A DNA stretch of 64,000 bases, taken from the NCBI GenBank assembly GCA_035294225.1, contig DATGLH010000085.1, positions 29,002 to 93,001 on the forward strand, read 5' to 3'. Below, one piece after another: positions 1 through 8,659 of this stretch. The notes under the pieces were generated by a model. That model ran no database searches. It was not told the origin of the DNA and worked only from the letters and a program-made list of their open reading frames with translations. The stretch is from Trebonia sp035294225. Its GTDB lineage: Bacteria; Actinomycetota; Actinomycetes; Streptosporangiales; Streptosporangiaceae. Position numbers and translations under genes: made by a program. The number at the start of each line of letters is the position of its first letter. Within the stretch, counting starts at the first letter, position 1.

Positions 1-2
1 TG

Positions 3-1004
3 TGCCATTCGGACGAGCATCTGCAGACCGGCGACAGCGCCGGCCGGCTGCCGATGGTCGGCGGGCACGAGGGCGCCGGGGTGATCGAGGCGGTGGGACC
101 GGACGTGACCCGCGTGAAGGCCGGGGACCACGTCGTGTGCTCCTTTATCCCCGCCTGCGGGACCTGCCGGTACTGCTCCACCGGGCGGCAGAACCTGTGT
201 GACTGGGGCGCCCAGATGATGACCGGGATGATGGCCGACGGGACGTTCAGGTTCCACGACGACCGCGGCGAGGACCTCGGCGGGTTCTGCATGCTCGGAA
301 CGTTCTCGCAGCGCGCGGTGATCTCGCAGAACTCCTGTGTCCCCATCGAGCCCGACATCCCGTTCGAGGTCGCGGCGCTGGTTGGCTGCGGCGTGCCGAC
401 CGGCTGGGGCACCTCCGTCTACGCGGCGGCCGTAAGGCCCGGAGACACCGTGGTGATCTTCGGCGCGGGCGGCGTGGGCAGCAACGCGATCCAGGGCGCG
501 CGCTACGCCGGCGCGGCGAACGTCGTGGTGGTCGATCCGGTCGAGTTCAAACGGTCGAAGGCGCTCGAGTTCGGCGCGACGCATGCGTTCGCCTCCGCCG
601 CCGAGGCGCAGGAGGCGGTCGTCGACATGACCCGCGGCCAGCTCGCCGACCATGCCATCTGCACCGTCGGCGTGCTGAGCGCCGAGGTCGTCGAGCAGGC
701 GGCGGCGATCGTCGGCAAGGGCTGCCAGGTGACGGTGACCTCGGTGGGGCGCAGCTCGGAGAGGCAGATACAGCTTGCCGCCAACGGCACCGTGGTCGGG
801 TGGCAGCGCCGGATCCAGGGCCATGTCTTCGGGATGTGCAACCCGCTGTACGACATCCCCCGGCTGCTGCGGCTGTACCGGGCGGGCCAGCTGAAGCTCG
901 ATGAGCTCATCACCCGGCGGTACTGTCTGGACGAGATCAACCAGGGATACCAGGACCTGGACGAGGGGAAGAACATCCGCGGCATCATCGTGCACGAGCA
1001 GTAG
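3..1004 (+). CDS. NDMA-dependent (mycofactocin-type) zinc alcohol dehydrogenase, 5' partial
   Basis: The frame is open from the window edge, so the N-terminus is missing; the visible part begins at a CHSDEHL motif, the catalytic-zinc cysteine region of medium-chain dehydrogenases. GGHEGAG follows, then a structural-zinc cluster (CGTCRYCSTGRQNLC), a Rossmann motif FGAGGVGSNA, and a C-terminal GYQDLDEGKNIRGII block. This pattern matches the Rxyl_3153/mycobacterial AdhB-like family, whose NAD(H) stays bound and which is recycled by NDMA in vitro and thought to use mycofactocin in vivo. It fits the mycofactocin locus at 32.6-39.9 kb. It converges on the next gene with 4 bases between them. The exact alcohol substrate cannot be read from the sequence. 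Confidence 0.9.
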   Translation, partial: CHSDEHLQTGDSAGRLPMVGGHEGAGVIEAVGPDVTRVKAGDHVVCSFIPACGTCRYCSTGRQNLCDWGAQMMTGMMADGTFRFHDDRGEDLGGFCMLGTFSQRAVISQNSCVPIEPDIPFEVAALVGCGVPTGWGTSVYAAAVRPGDTVVIFGAGGVGSNAIQGARYAGAANVVVVDPVEFKRSKALEFGATHAFASAAEAQEAVVDMTRGQLADHAICTVGVLSAEVVEQAAAIVGKGCQVTVTSVGRSSERQIQLAANGTVVGWQRRIQGHVFGMCNPLYDIPRLLRLYRAGQLKLDELITRRYCLDEINQGYQDLDEGKNIRGIIVHEQ

Positions 1005-1008
1005 CGGT

Positions 1009-1695
1009 TCAAGGGCGGTCATCCGAACGGGCGGTGGCGCCTGGCCGGGGCGCCGGGCGCAGCGCGCGCACCAGCCTGGCGGACCGCGGGTCGGCGGGGT
1101 TCAGGTGACGGCCGAGCACCACGACCGCGACCCGGGCCGCGCCGGCCAGCTTCAGCGCCGCGGCGGCCGACTGCGCGCTGCCGCCGGACACCCAGGTGTC
1201 GTCGACGAGCAGCACGTCCTCCCCCGCCACGTGACCGGAGACCCGCAGCCAGCCGACGTCGACCCCGCGGCTGCGGGGTGCCCCGCCCGGCCGCAGGGAC
1301 AGCCTTGCCACAGGCAGTTCCACACACGACCGCACGATGCCGAGCAGCGGATGCGGGCCCGGGCGGCCTTGCCCGCTCGGGACGACGGCGGCGAGCGCGG
1401 GGGCGCCGCCCATGCCGGCGGCCCGCCACAGGCAGTCCCCGTGATCCCGCAGGAAACAGGACAGCCTGGCCCGCAGCCGCGCCGCGGCCGCCGCGGCGCC
1501 CTCGCGGCCCGACTTGTACCGCCATAGGTCGTCCGCGAGCTGCCCGCCCTTGACCGCGTAGCCGATCGGCGCCACGACGTCCGCGAGCAATCCGCCGGCC
1601 TGGTCATGCGCCACATCGCACTGATAGCACCGGGCGAAGCCGGACCGCACCGGCCCCCGGCAGACACGGCAGGTAAGGCCAGTCGGCGGGTCCAT
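1009..1695 (-). CDS. ComF-like phosphoribosyltransferase
   Basis: A 228-residue protein with an N-terminal four-cysteine zinc finger (CRVC at about residue 9 and CYQC at about 23) and a type I phosphoribosyltransferase PRPP loop, VLLVDDTWVSGGS, near residue 165. This layout is that of the ComF/amidophosphoribosyltransferase-like family. In competent bacteria ComF acts in DNA uptake, but in actinomycetes most members have no known role, and nothing nearby suggests competence. The ATG at 1695 is the first start of the frame and places the zinc finger at the N-terminus as expected. It could equally serve nucleotide salvage. Confidence 0.75.
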   Translation of the reverse strand: MDPPTGLTCRVCRGPVRSGFARCYQCDVAHDQAGGLLADVVAPIGYAVKGGQLADDLWRYKSGREGAAAAAARLRARLSCFLRDHGDCLWRAAGMGGAPALAAVVPSGQGRPGPHPLLGIVRSCVELPVARLSLRPGGAPRSRGVDVGWLRVSGHVAGEDVLLVDDTWVSGGSAQSAAAALKLAGAARVAVVVLGRHLNPADPRSARLVRALRPAPRPGATARSDDRP

Positions 1696-1826
1696 GGCCC
1701 GATGCTAGGAACGCCTGCCGACAAAAAGGGCACGGCCCCTGGTTGCCTGCCTTAAGGCGGATACCGCGACAAAGCACGCACCCGGCCGCGGCCGGGGCGG
1801 GGCCGGCCCGCGGGATCGGCCGACCG

Positions 1827-1872
1827 CCGGCGCCGGGATCGGCAGGCGGCCGGCGCCGGGATCGGCAGGCGG
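1827..1872. repeat. 23-bp tandem repeat, two copies
   Basis: A 23-base unit beginning CCGGCGCCGGGATCGG occurs twice head to tail (1827-1849 and 1850-1872). It lies between the divergent ComF-like gene and the membrane-protein gene, just upstream of the latter's GTG/ATG starts. It may be a simple slippage product; no regulator site is recognised. Confidence 0.7.
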
Positions 1873-1907
1873 GCCGGCGCGCGATCTACGATGCCGTGGT
1901 GACCACG

Positions 1908-3419
1908 ATGGCGCGCCGGCACTGGGCGTTCGGCGTTCTGCTGGCCGGCGGGCTCGCGCTGCGCGCCATCGCGCAGATCGCCTACCGGCCGGCGCTGGTC
2001 TACATCGACACCCCCCGCTACCTGGGGGACGACGCCGGGGGACTGGACCCGCTCGGGTACAGCTACCTGCTGCTGCGCCCGGTGATGCTCGCCCGGGGCG
2101 GCCTGGCCGGCGTCGCCGCGGTCCAGCACCTGCTCGGCCTGGCGATGGCCGCCTGCCTGTACGCGCTGGCGATCAGGCACGGCGCGCGGCGGTGGCTCGC
2201 CGCGCTCGCCGCGGCGCCGGTGCTGCTCGACGCCTACCAGGTGCAGGCCGAGCAGATGATCATGCCCGACGTGCTGTTCGAGGCGCTCATCGTCGCCGCG
2301 ATGACGGTGCTGCTGTGGCGGCCGGGCCAGGGCCTGACGCGGCTGGCGTGCGGCGCCGCCCTGCTCGGCACCTCGGCCGCCGTCCGCCAGGTCGGCGAGG
2401 TGCTGGCCGCGCCGTTGCTGGCCTACGCGCTGGCCGCGGCGCGCGGCCGGCGGCAACGCGCCGCCTGGCCCGTGACCGCCCTGGCGGCGTTCGCGCTCCC
2501 GGTGGCGGCCTATATGGCATTCTCCGCGGCCGCGCTGGGGAACGGGTTCCGGCTGTCGAACATGGACGACGCCTACCTGTACGGCAGGCTCGCGCACGCC
2601 GCGGACTGCGCGACGCTGCGCGTCCCCCGGTACGTGCGCCCGCTCTGCCCGCCGCCCGCGGCCGCCGCGGCGCTCGGCGTCGACGGCCTGGCCACCGACC
2701 CGGCGTCCGCGGTCTTCCGCTACGTGCCCCCGGGGGGCATCGGCCGCGGCGCGGCCACGCGCCAGTTCGACGAGGCCGTGCTCACCCAGCAGCCGCTGCG
2801 CGTCGCGGCCGACGTCGCCCGCGACGCGGTCAAGGTGTTCGCCCTGACCCGGGACACCGCCCCGGGCGACCCGCCGGTCTCACGATGGCAGTTCCAGCTT
2901 TCATACCCGGTATACCACGGCGTGGACTACGCGGTGCTCGGTCCGGTGCCGCCCCGGGTGGCCGTGCCGCTGGCGGGCGCGCTGCGGGCGTACCAGCTGC
3001 ACGGCGGGTTCACGCCCGGCCCGTTGCTGCTCGCGTTCGTTTTCCTCGGAACGGGCGGTGTCTTCGCCCGCCGCCGCCAGCCCGCTCTGGCACTCGGCTG
3101 CCTCCTGATCACCGGGCTGGCTGTGGCGGCGGCGGGCGGCGCCGACCTGTACGAGTTCTCCTGGCGGTACCAGCTGCCCGCGCTGGTCACGCTGCCGCCC
3201 GGCGGCGCGTTCGGCGCCACCGCGATCCTTCGAGCCGCCGCAGTCCGCCGGTCAGGCCCGCGGGGCACAATGATCCGGTGCGTACTGACCGAACTCACCC
3301 AGCCGATCCGGAGATCAAGACGATCGCCAGCAGCGTCGTCTACGCCGACAACTGGATCCGGCTCCGCAAGGACGACATCGAGCGCCGCGACGGTTCCCGC
3401 GGAACGTACGCGGTCATAG
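1908..3419 (+). CDS. Polytopic membrane protein, glycosyltransferase-C-like
   Basis: Starting at the ATG at 1908 (GTG at 1896 and 1899 are alternatives) the product has about 500 residues with many hydrophobic segments. Between the first membrane segments is an acidic loop (IDTPRYLGDD), and further on MPDVLFEA, resembling GT-C/ArnT-type membrane glycosyltransferases that use lipid-linked sugars. No exact family is recognised. The last 47 codons overlap the Nudix gene in another frame and read as arginine/serine-rich low complexity, so the native C-terminus probably lies near the last hydrophobic block (about 3250) or has been altered by a frameshift. No clear ribosome-binding site was found. 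Confidence 0.6.
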   Translation: MARRHWAFGVLLAGGLALRAIAQIAYRPALVYIDTPRYLGDDAGGLDPLGYSYLLLRPVMLARGGLAGVAAVQHLLGLAMAACLYALAIRHGARRWLAALAAAPVLLDAYQVQAEQMIMPDVLFEALIVAAMTVLLWRPGQGLTRLACGAALLGTSAAVRQVGEVLAAPLLAYALAAARGRRQRAAWPVTALAAFALPVAAYMAFSAAALGNGFRLSNMDDAYLYGRLAHAADCATLRVPRYVRPLCPPPAAAAALGVDGLATDPASAVFRYVPPGGIGRGAATRQFDEAVLTQQPLRVAADVARDAVKVFALTRDTAPGDPPVSRWQFQLSYPVYHGVDYAVLGPVPPRVAVPLAGALRAYQLHGGFTPGPLLLAFVFLGTGGVFARRRQPALALGCLLITGLAVAAAGGADLYEFSWRYQLPALVTLPPGGAFGATAILRAAAVRRSGPRGTMIRCVLTELTQPIRRSRRSPAASSTPTTGSGSARTTSSAATVPAERTRS

Positions 3420-3862
3420 AGCGCGGCGACTTCGCCCTGATCGTGCCGGCCGAGAACGGCGGCTTCCACCTCGTCGAGGAGTACCGCTACCCCATGGGCC
3501 GGCGCAGCTGGTCGTTTCCGCAGGGCGGCTTCCCGCCCGGCGAGACCGGGACGCCGGAAGAACTCGCCAGGATGGAGCTGGCCCAGGAGACCGGGCTGCG
3601 CACGGGCCGCCTGACCCATCTGGGGTCGCTGTCGGCCGCGCACGGCATGTCGACGCAGTGCTGCGACTACTTCCTGGCCACCGAACTGGTCGCCGGGACG
3701 CCCGATCCCGAGCCGGAAGAGGCGGGCATCCGCCACGAATGGGTGGCGCGGGAGGAGTTCGAGAAGATGGTGCGAGACGCGAAGATCATCGACGACTCGA
3801 CCCTCGCCGCCTACGCGCTGCTGCTGCTCGCCGAACGCCGCGGCGAGGTCGTCCTCCGCTAA
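3278..3862 (+). CDS. Nudix hydrolase, ADP-ribose pyrophosphatase-like, with altered Nudix box
   Basis: The protein from GTG 3278 has the N-terminal strand pattern of ADP-ribose pyrophosphatases (YADNWIRLRKDDIERRDG, then YAVIERGDFALIV) followed by EYRYPMGRRSWSFPQGG and a Nudix box. The box reads GGFPPGE then MELAQETGL: the usual arginine of the REL element is methionine and the first of the paired glutamates is glutamine, while the last glutamate is kept. Activity may therefore be changed. It overlaps the upstream membrane-protein frame by 142 bases, which suggests the upstream frame is over-extended rather than this start being wrong. Confidence 0.8.
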   Translation: MRTDRTHPADPEIKTIASSVVYADNWIRLRKDDIERRDGSRGTYAVIERGDFALIVPAENGGFHLVEEYRYPMGRRSWSFPQGGFPPGETGTPEELARMELAQETGLRTGRLTHLGSLSAAHGMSTQCCDYFLATELVAGTPDPEPEEAGIRHEWVAREEFEKMVRDAKIIDDSTLAAYALLLLAERRGEVVLR

Positions 3863-4069
3863 GCCCCCGTCCCTGGGACGGGCCCGCGTGCGCCACGCCT
3901 GCCGGGGAAGGGTGGCGGGGAGAGCCGGCCGCGTCCGTTCGGGCTGCCGGGACCTGTCCCTTCTCCCGCCGCTGTCCGCGGGACAGGCCCCGGCGTGCGC
4001 GATGCGCCGCGTCCGCCGCGGTGTTCCCCGAGCCAGCCCCCGCCCGGGGTCATCCGCTGGGGCGCGGGT

Positions 4070-4951
4070 CTACCAGCGCTGGTGCGTGGCGTAGGAGGAG
4101 TTCTGGATGATCTCGGTTTCCTCGGGCGGCTGGTACACCGATTGCACGGCAACCCGGCCGGGGCCGCGCAGCCTGACCCAGATGTTCCGGTAGCTCCAGC
4201 GCGGGTGCCAGAAGGGGAAGCCCATGTTCCGCGGGTACTCCAGGTGCAGGTGCACCCTTACGGTGATGTCCCGGTAGAGCAGCGAACTCGGCTGCACGAG
4301 CAGCGAATCGCCCGGCCCCAGGTCGCGGATGAACGTGTTGCCGGGGGCGTGCAGCAGGAGCAGGCCCGGCCGGTCGGCGGCGGTGAAGATGTCGCCGTAC
4401 TGGCCCATCGGGTAGTGCGTCTCCTTGTCGTCCCCGGTGCCCGTCACGTACCAGACGTGCGTGGCGTCCCAGTCGTAGCGGATGTTCCCGGTCGCGCACA
4501 GGAACCGGTGCTCGCGGACCCATATCTGCTGTCCGTGCTGCATCGGCAGCGCGATGACCTCGCCCGCGTGGTTGTCCGACAGCGCGATCCGCCCGGGACC
4601 GTGGGCTTCGACCATGATCAGCGGCAGGCCCGCCATCATGCGCTTCCAGCCGCCGCGCATCGACATGCTGGCCAGCCGGGTGGCCGGGTCGGTCCACAGC
4701 AGCACGTGGTGCGAGAAGTAGACCATGTCGCCGGGGGCGATGCTGAACTCGGCGACCGGGACCATGGTGCCGGCGATCTGGCAGTGCGACTGGCCGAACT
4801 GGAGCCGGGCCATGTCCCTGATCGGCGGCTGCTCGACCCACCCGGACTCGCTGACCACCGAGGTGATGTCGGCCGGCGCGCCGCACAGCGGGCAGGCCGG
4901 CGAGCTCGGGTCGCTTGGCTGCCGGCAGTATCGGCAGATGTACTGGTTCAT
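4070..4951 (-). CDS. AIM24-family protein with N-terminal zinc ribbon (copy 1)
   Basis: A 293-residue protein opening with a zinc ribbon (CRYC ... CPLC within the first 23 residues) followed by the double beta-barrel AIM24/DUF124 fold. Repeated strand motifs such as GDMVYFSHHVLLW and RPGLLLLHAPGNTFIRDLGPGDSLLVQPSSLL are visible. Bacterial AIM24 proteins have no settled function. The gene lies 6 bases downstream of a paralog with the same order of motifs and diverges from an SPFH protein that also carries zinc ribbons, so the three probably act together at a membrane. The C-terminus has an extra tail ending in HQRW that the paralog lacks. Confidence 0.8.
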   Translation of the reverse strand: MNQYICRYCRQPSDPSSPACPLCGAPADITSVVSESGWVEQPPIRDMARLQFGQSHCQIAGTMVPVAEFSIAPGDMVYFSHHVLLWTDPATRLASMSMRGGWKRMMAGLPLIMVEAHGPGRIALSDNHAGEVIALPMQHGQQIWVREHRFLCATGNIRYDWDATHVWYVTGTGDDKETHYPMGQYGDIFTAADRPGLLLLHAPGNTFIRDLGPGDSLLVQPSSLLYRDITVRVHLHLEYPRNMGFPFWHPRWSYRNIWVRLRGPGRVAVQSVYQPPEETEIIQNSSYATHQRW

Positions 4952-4957
4952 CGCCGG

Positions 4958-5770
4958 CTATTCCGAGGCGTGGTGGTGGACGTACATCGACTGGATGCCG
5001 ACCCGGCCGGGACCGGTCATCTCGGCCAGGTACATGCCATGGCGCATGAACCCGGTCTTCAGCGGCATCTGCACGGCCTGCATGCCGACCGTGGAGTCCT
5101 TGTAGAGGAACCCGCCGGGCTCCACCAGGATCTTCTCGCCCGGCCGCAGGGTGCGCTCGAGCACGTTCCCGTTGCCGTGCAGCAGCAGCAGCCCGGGGTA
5201 CTGGGCGGTGACGAACCGGTCCATGAACATGCCGCTGCCGCCGTGCAGGACGTTGGCCAGCCCCTTGATCCGGACGAACGAGTACTGAATGCTGTGCGAG
5301 GCGAGCAGGAAGGCGTGCTCGCGGACATCCAGTTCCATGCCCGGGTGCAACGGCAGGACCACCAGCTCGCCGGGCGCGTCGCGGGAGAACGCCACCCGGC
5401 CCGGCCCGTTCGCCACCGTCACGATGTGCGGCATCCCGCCGAGCGTCCGCTTCATCCCGCCCGCCGTCTTCAGCGAGGAGAGCGGGACCGTCTCGTCCTT
5501 CCACAGCAGCACGTGGTGCTCGAAGTAGACGGCGTCCTGCGGGGAGAGGCTGATCTCCGCGACGGGGACAAGCTCCCCCTCAACCTGGCACGTGCTCGCC
5601 GAAAAGCGGAACTCGGTCATGTCGCGCAGCCGGGGCGCCTCGCGCCACCCGGAATCGCTGACTTTATCCCGGACGTCGAGCGGCGCGCCGCATGTCATGC
5701 AACTGGTGGTCCCCGGCTGGTTCTGCGCGTGACACCACCCGCACTGGATAGCTTCCACGCCTGGGAACAT
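4958..5770 (-). CDS. AIM24-family protein with N-terminal zinc ribbon (copy 2)
   Basis: A 270-residue paralog of the next gene downstream, with CGWC ... CMTC as zinc ribbon (residues 10-28) and the AIM24 barrel (DAVYFEHHVLLWKDE, YPGLLLLHGNGNVLERTLRPGEKILVEPGG). First gene of a two-gene unit; its start faces the SPFH gene across a 63-base shared promoter region. The two copies are clearly diverged, so the duplication is old. Function unknown; scaffold or membrane-stress roles are inferred only from the SPFH partner. Confidence 0.8.
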   Translation of the reverse strand: MFPGVEAIQCGWCHAQNQPGTTSCMTCGAPLDVRDKVSDSGWREAPRLRDMTEFRFSASTCQVEGELVPVAEISLSPQDAVYFEHHVLLWKDETVPLSSLKTAGGMKRTLGGMPHIVTVANGPGRVAFSRDAPGELVVLPLHPGMELDVREHAFLLASHSIQYSFVRIKGLANVLHGGSGMFMDRFVTAQYPGLLLLHGNGNVLERTLRPGEKILVEPGGFLYKDSTVGMQAVQMPLKTGFMRHGMYLAEMTGPGRVGIQSMYVHHHASE

Positions 5771-5833
5771 AGCAGTAAAGCACTGTTATCGCCGGACATG
5801 TCAGGGGATGTTTCACCCTGTACGCTGGCGTGT
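5771..5833. promoter_or_regulatory. Divergent promoter region, AIM24 pair / SPFH gene
   Basis: Only 63 bases separate the two divergent starts, so both promoters must overlap here or extend into coding DNA. A small inverted repeat CAGT-N5-ACTG sits at 5773-5785. No -10/-35 pair is convincing. Confidence 0.4.
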
Positions 5834-6919
5834 ATGGCACTGTTCTCGCGGGAATTCATCGCGGTACCAGACGATCGCAAGGGCCAGATTGTCTTCAAGT
5901 GGCCCGATGTCACGATCCGTCGTTTCACGCACGCGATCGTCAACGCCGATGAAGTAGCGATGTTCGTCAATACCGGCCAGGTCGTGCAGACGATGGGACC
6001 GGGCCGGCACGAGATCAACGCCGACGAGCTGCCGGGCCTGGGCGCGCTGATCGACTTCGCGACCGGCGGCAACGCCTACCGGGCCGAGCTGTACTTCGTC
6101 GGCACCCGCGAGTACACCGGGTTCCGGTTCGGGGGGCGCATCGACGATGTGCAGGACCCGCGCAGCGGGCTGATCGTGACGCTGCGCGTGTTCGGGGACT
6201 ACGCGCTGCGCGTGATCGACCCGGCGCGGCTGATCACGAACCTGACCGCCACGGTCGACGTGACCGACAACGAGCGGATCGCCGGCTGGGTGAGCGACCA
6301 GCTGCTCAAGGTGCTGCGCACGAACGTCACCACGCAGATCGTCGCCAACGGATGGCCGATCCTCGGCCTGTCCGTGCACTCGCCGGAGATCGAGCAGGCC
6401 GCGATCACCTCGGCCAACGGCCAGCTCGAGGCCTACGGGATCGCGCTGACCCGGATGGGCAACTTCGACATCAACCTGCCGCCCGAGGACGCCGCGCAGC
6501 TCAAGCAGCTGGCCAAGGACACCTCCTACTCGCAGCTCGCCGGCGGGTTCCAGCAGTACGCGGCCGGCGAGATGGCACTCGGCGCCGGCCAGGGCATGGC
6601 GCAGGGCGGCGGCGCGACCGAGGGCGCTTTCCTCGCCGCGGGCCTGGGGATCGGCGGCGCGTTCGGCGCGATGCAGCAGCGCCCGCCCGCGCCGCCGCCG
6701 GCCCCGCCCGCGCCCGGCGCGGCGGCGTCCGGCGCGGCGGCTCCGGCGGCCGGGCCGGTGTGCGCGTCGTGCTCGACGGGGAACCCGGCCGGGGCCAAGT
6801 TCTGCATGGGATGCGGTCAGCCGCTCGCGCCGGCCGTCAGGCACTGCACCCAGTGCGGGACCGAACTGCCCGCGGTGGCTAGGTTCTGCGCGAACTGCGG
6901 CACCCCGGCCGGCGGCTGA
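5834..6919 (+). CDS. SPFH-domain protein with C-terminal double zinc ribbon
   Basis: The start is the ATG at 5834; the open frame continues upstream but only as antisense of the AIM24 genes. Residues 1-250 form an SPFH/band-7-like domain (IVFKWPD, VAMFVNTGQVVQTMGPGRHEI, TVDVTDNERIAGWVSDQLLKVLR), as in the YdjI/virion-core-like group. A glycine-alanine and proline-rich linker (about 270-310) leads to two zinc ribbons, CASC ... CMGC and CTQC ... CANC. Homologous SPFH proteins are recruited to stressed membranes. Divergence from two zinc-ribbon AIM24 genes suggests shared control and a shared complex. Confidence 0.82.
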   Translation: MALFSREFIAVPDDRKGQIVFKWPDVTIRRFTHAIVNADEVAMFVNTGQVVQTMGPGRHEINADELPGLGALIDFATGGNAYRAELYFVGTREYTGFRFGGRIDDVQDPRSGLIVTLRVFGDYALRVIDPARLITNLTATVDVTDNERIAGWVSDQLLKVLRTNVTTQIVANGWPILGLSVHSPEIEQAAITSANGQLEAYGIALTRMGNFDINLPPEDAAQLKQLAKDTSYSQLAGGFQQYAAGEMALGAGQGMAQGGGATEGAFLAAGLGIGGAFGAMQQRPPAPPPAPPAPGAAASGAAAPAAGPVCASCSTGNPAGAKFCMGCGQPLAPAVRHCTQCGTELPAVARFCANCGTPAGG

Positions 6920-6960
6920 CCACCCGGCAGGCGCCTTCCCGGGGCGGCCGAGAGCCGCCG

Positions 6961-7006
6961 GGGCGGTCTGGGGGCGGCCGGGGCGGTCTGGGGGCGGCCG
7001 GGGCGG
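6961..7006. repeat. 20-bp G-rich tandem repeat, two and a fraction copies
   Basis: The unit GGGCGGTCTGGGGGCGGCCG occurs at 6961-6980 and 6981-7000 with a partial third. It lies in the 285-base gap between the SPFH and ATP-grasp genes. The G-runs could form a quadruplex on the plus strand, but this is only a sequence-based guess. Confidence 0.65.
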
Positions 7007-7204
7007 GAATGGCGGCTGCCGCATCGCCGTCTCCCGGTATGGTCACGATCTGCGCGATCTGCCGCCTTTCCCCACGCGCCGTGATATGTTTCCGCGGGAT
7101 GTAGGCGTGTTCCCGCAAATCGCCGGCCGCAAGCAGGGCACGGGTCCGAAGGGCCAAGCCCTTAAGCCACAAGCCCTTAAGCCATAGGAGCGGAGGAGAC
7201 GGCG

Positions 7205-8659
7205 GTGATCTTCAGACGCGCCGGGAGCGGCGATCCCGATGTCATCCTGGTCGACACGCGCTGGTTCTCAACTGATTACCTAGCGCATAAGCTGGCCAGC
7301 CGCGGGATACGGGTGCATGCGTTCACGGCGCCCCCCCGGTGGCCGCCGTCTTATCTGCGCGCCGTGTACCCCTACCGGTCGTACCTGGAAGAGCCGTTCG
7401 GGGACCAGCGGTCCGACTCATTTACGGCCATGGTGGAAAGGATCGGCCCGGCCTGCATCATCCCGTGCAGCGAACAAGCCCTGTACTGGATGTGGAATCA
7501 GCCAGGCCACATCCAGGAACGGTCCCTTCCCAACGTGGCGCCGCCCATCAGGCCGCTGCTCCTCGACCGCACGCTGCTGCTGGCGGAGGCGGCCGGCTGG
7601 GGGGTGGCGATTCCAACCTCAACGCCCCTGGCCAGCCATGACGACTGCGACGCGGCGATAGCGGCCGGCCTGCCCCTCATGGTCAAGTCGGGCCAGTCCG
7701 TCGGCAGCACCGGCGTTGCGCTGTGCCGCACGGCCGATGAGGTCATCCGGGCATTCGACAAATTCTCCGGCAGGCCTGCTTCCGTCACCGCGCAGCGCTA
7801 TTACGCCGGGCCGACCTACCTGGCCGGCGGCCTGTTCGTGCACGGTAAGGCGGTGCATTTCTACGCAGGCGAGAAAACGGTCATGTGGCCATCGCTGACC
7901 GGCTATGCATACGAGCTGAGATCCGCCGGGGAGCCACATTTTTCTACCCTGCTGCAGGCCGCGGAGACCGTGTGCAAGAACCTGGAATGGACCGGCCCGG
8001 CGTCGTTTGACTTCGTGCTCGGCGAGGACGGCCAATTCCGCTTCGTCGACTTCAACCCCCGCCTGTGGGGCTCTGCTGGCGCCACGGTGAAAGCAAAGGT
8101 CGATCTCTACGGGGGCATTGAACGCTGGATACGCTGCGGTGACGCAGGCCCCCCGAGCCGGTCCGTCCCCGGCGTCTCGTACCGCGTATTCCCGAAATAC
8201 ACGTTCGACCCGTCGGACATGAGCGCGTGGCGGCGGCTGTCGGGTTTGCGCGACGCGCCCTGGGGCGCCCCGTCCCTGGTGGCCGGCGAGCTGCTGCACG
8301 GACTGGGCTGGCAGGTCAAGCGGGCCGTCGGCCGCCGTGGCCGGTTATATGTCCCCTTATATGTCCCCTTATATGTCCCCGGGTGTCGCGTTGTATGTCC
8401 CCGGGTATCGCGCGGGGCGCGGAATCCGGCATTCCCCGTTTGCCTGTATCGATCATGGTTCCCTGGCGCCACGCAAGCCGCTTGCGCCACTGCCGCACCG
8501 CCTCGGCGGCTGACTTCCGGCCGCGGCCAGCCGCGCGAACCGAAAATCCTTCATGATGTATGGAAAACCCGGAATAGGCATAAAACCCTTCGGGATCATG
8601 AACGGCGGCGCCAGGCTCTCCTGCCGGGATTCCGGCGATTAGCCCAGAACGGGCATTGA
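7205..8659 (+). CDS. ATP-grasp ligase-like protein with repeat-derived C-terminal extension
   Basis: GTG 7205 is preceded by GGAGCGGAGGAGA, a good ribosome-binding site. Residues 15-370 have an ATP-grasp layout: an N-terminal nucleotide-fold region, LPLMVKSGQSVGSTGVA (glycine-rich lid), and FRFVDFNPRLWGS (metal-binding Asn/Asp strand). Such enzymes join a carboxylate to an amine or thiol using ATP; the substrate is unknown. After about residue 380 the sequence changes to LYVPLYVPLYVP encoded by a 12-bp tandem repeat, and the remaining about 100 residues are arginine- and proline-rich with no domain character. The native stop has probably been lost. Confidence 0.7.
   Translation: MIFRRAGSGDPDVILVDTRWFSTDYLAHKLASRGIRVHAFTAPPRWPPSYLRAVYPYRSYLEEPFGDQRSDSFTAMVERIGPACIIPCSEQALYWMWNQPGHIQERSLPNVAPPIRPLLLDRTLLLAEAAGWGVAIPTSTPLASHDDCDAAIAAGLPLMVKSGQSVGSTGVALCRTADEVIRAFDKFSGRPASVTAQRYYAGPTYLAGGLFVHGKAVHFYAGEKTVMWPSLTGYAYELRSAGEPHFSTLLQAAETVCKNLEWTGPASFDFVLGEDGQFRFVDFNPRLWGSAGATVKAKVDLYGGIERWIRCGDAGPPSRSVPGVSYRVFPKYTFDPSDMSAWRRLSGLRDAPWGAPSLVAGELLHGLGWQVKRAVGRRGRLYVPLYVPLYVPGCRVVCPRVSRGARNPAFPVCLYRSWFPGATQAACATAAPPRRLTSGRGQPREPKILHDVWKTRNRHKTLRDHERRRQALLPGFRRLAQNGH
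8345..8412. repeat. 12-bp tandem repeat plus 21-bp degenerate repeat inside the ATP-grasp frame
   Basis: TTATATGTCCCC occurs three times in a row (8345-8380). It merges into an imperfect repeat around TGTCCCCGGGTGTCGCG / TGTCCCCGGGTATCGCG (to about 8412). The array is A+T-richer than its surroundings and encodes LYVP repeats in frame. Confidence 0.8.

Noticed and set aside
3995..5833. Plus-strand open frame continuous with and upstream of the SPFH gene
   Set aside because: The upstream part is antisense to the two AIM24 genes and has no protein-like features; the SPFH domain starts cleanly at ATG 5834.
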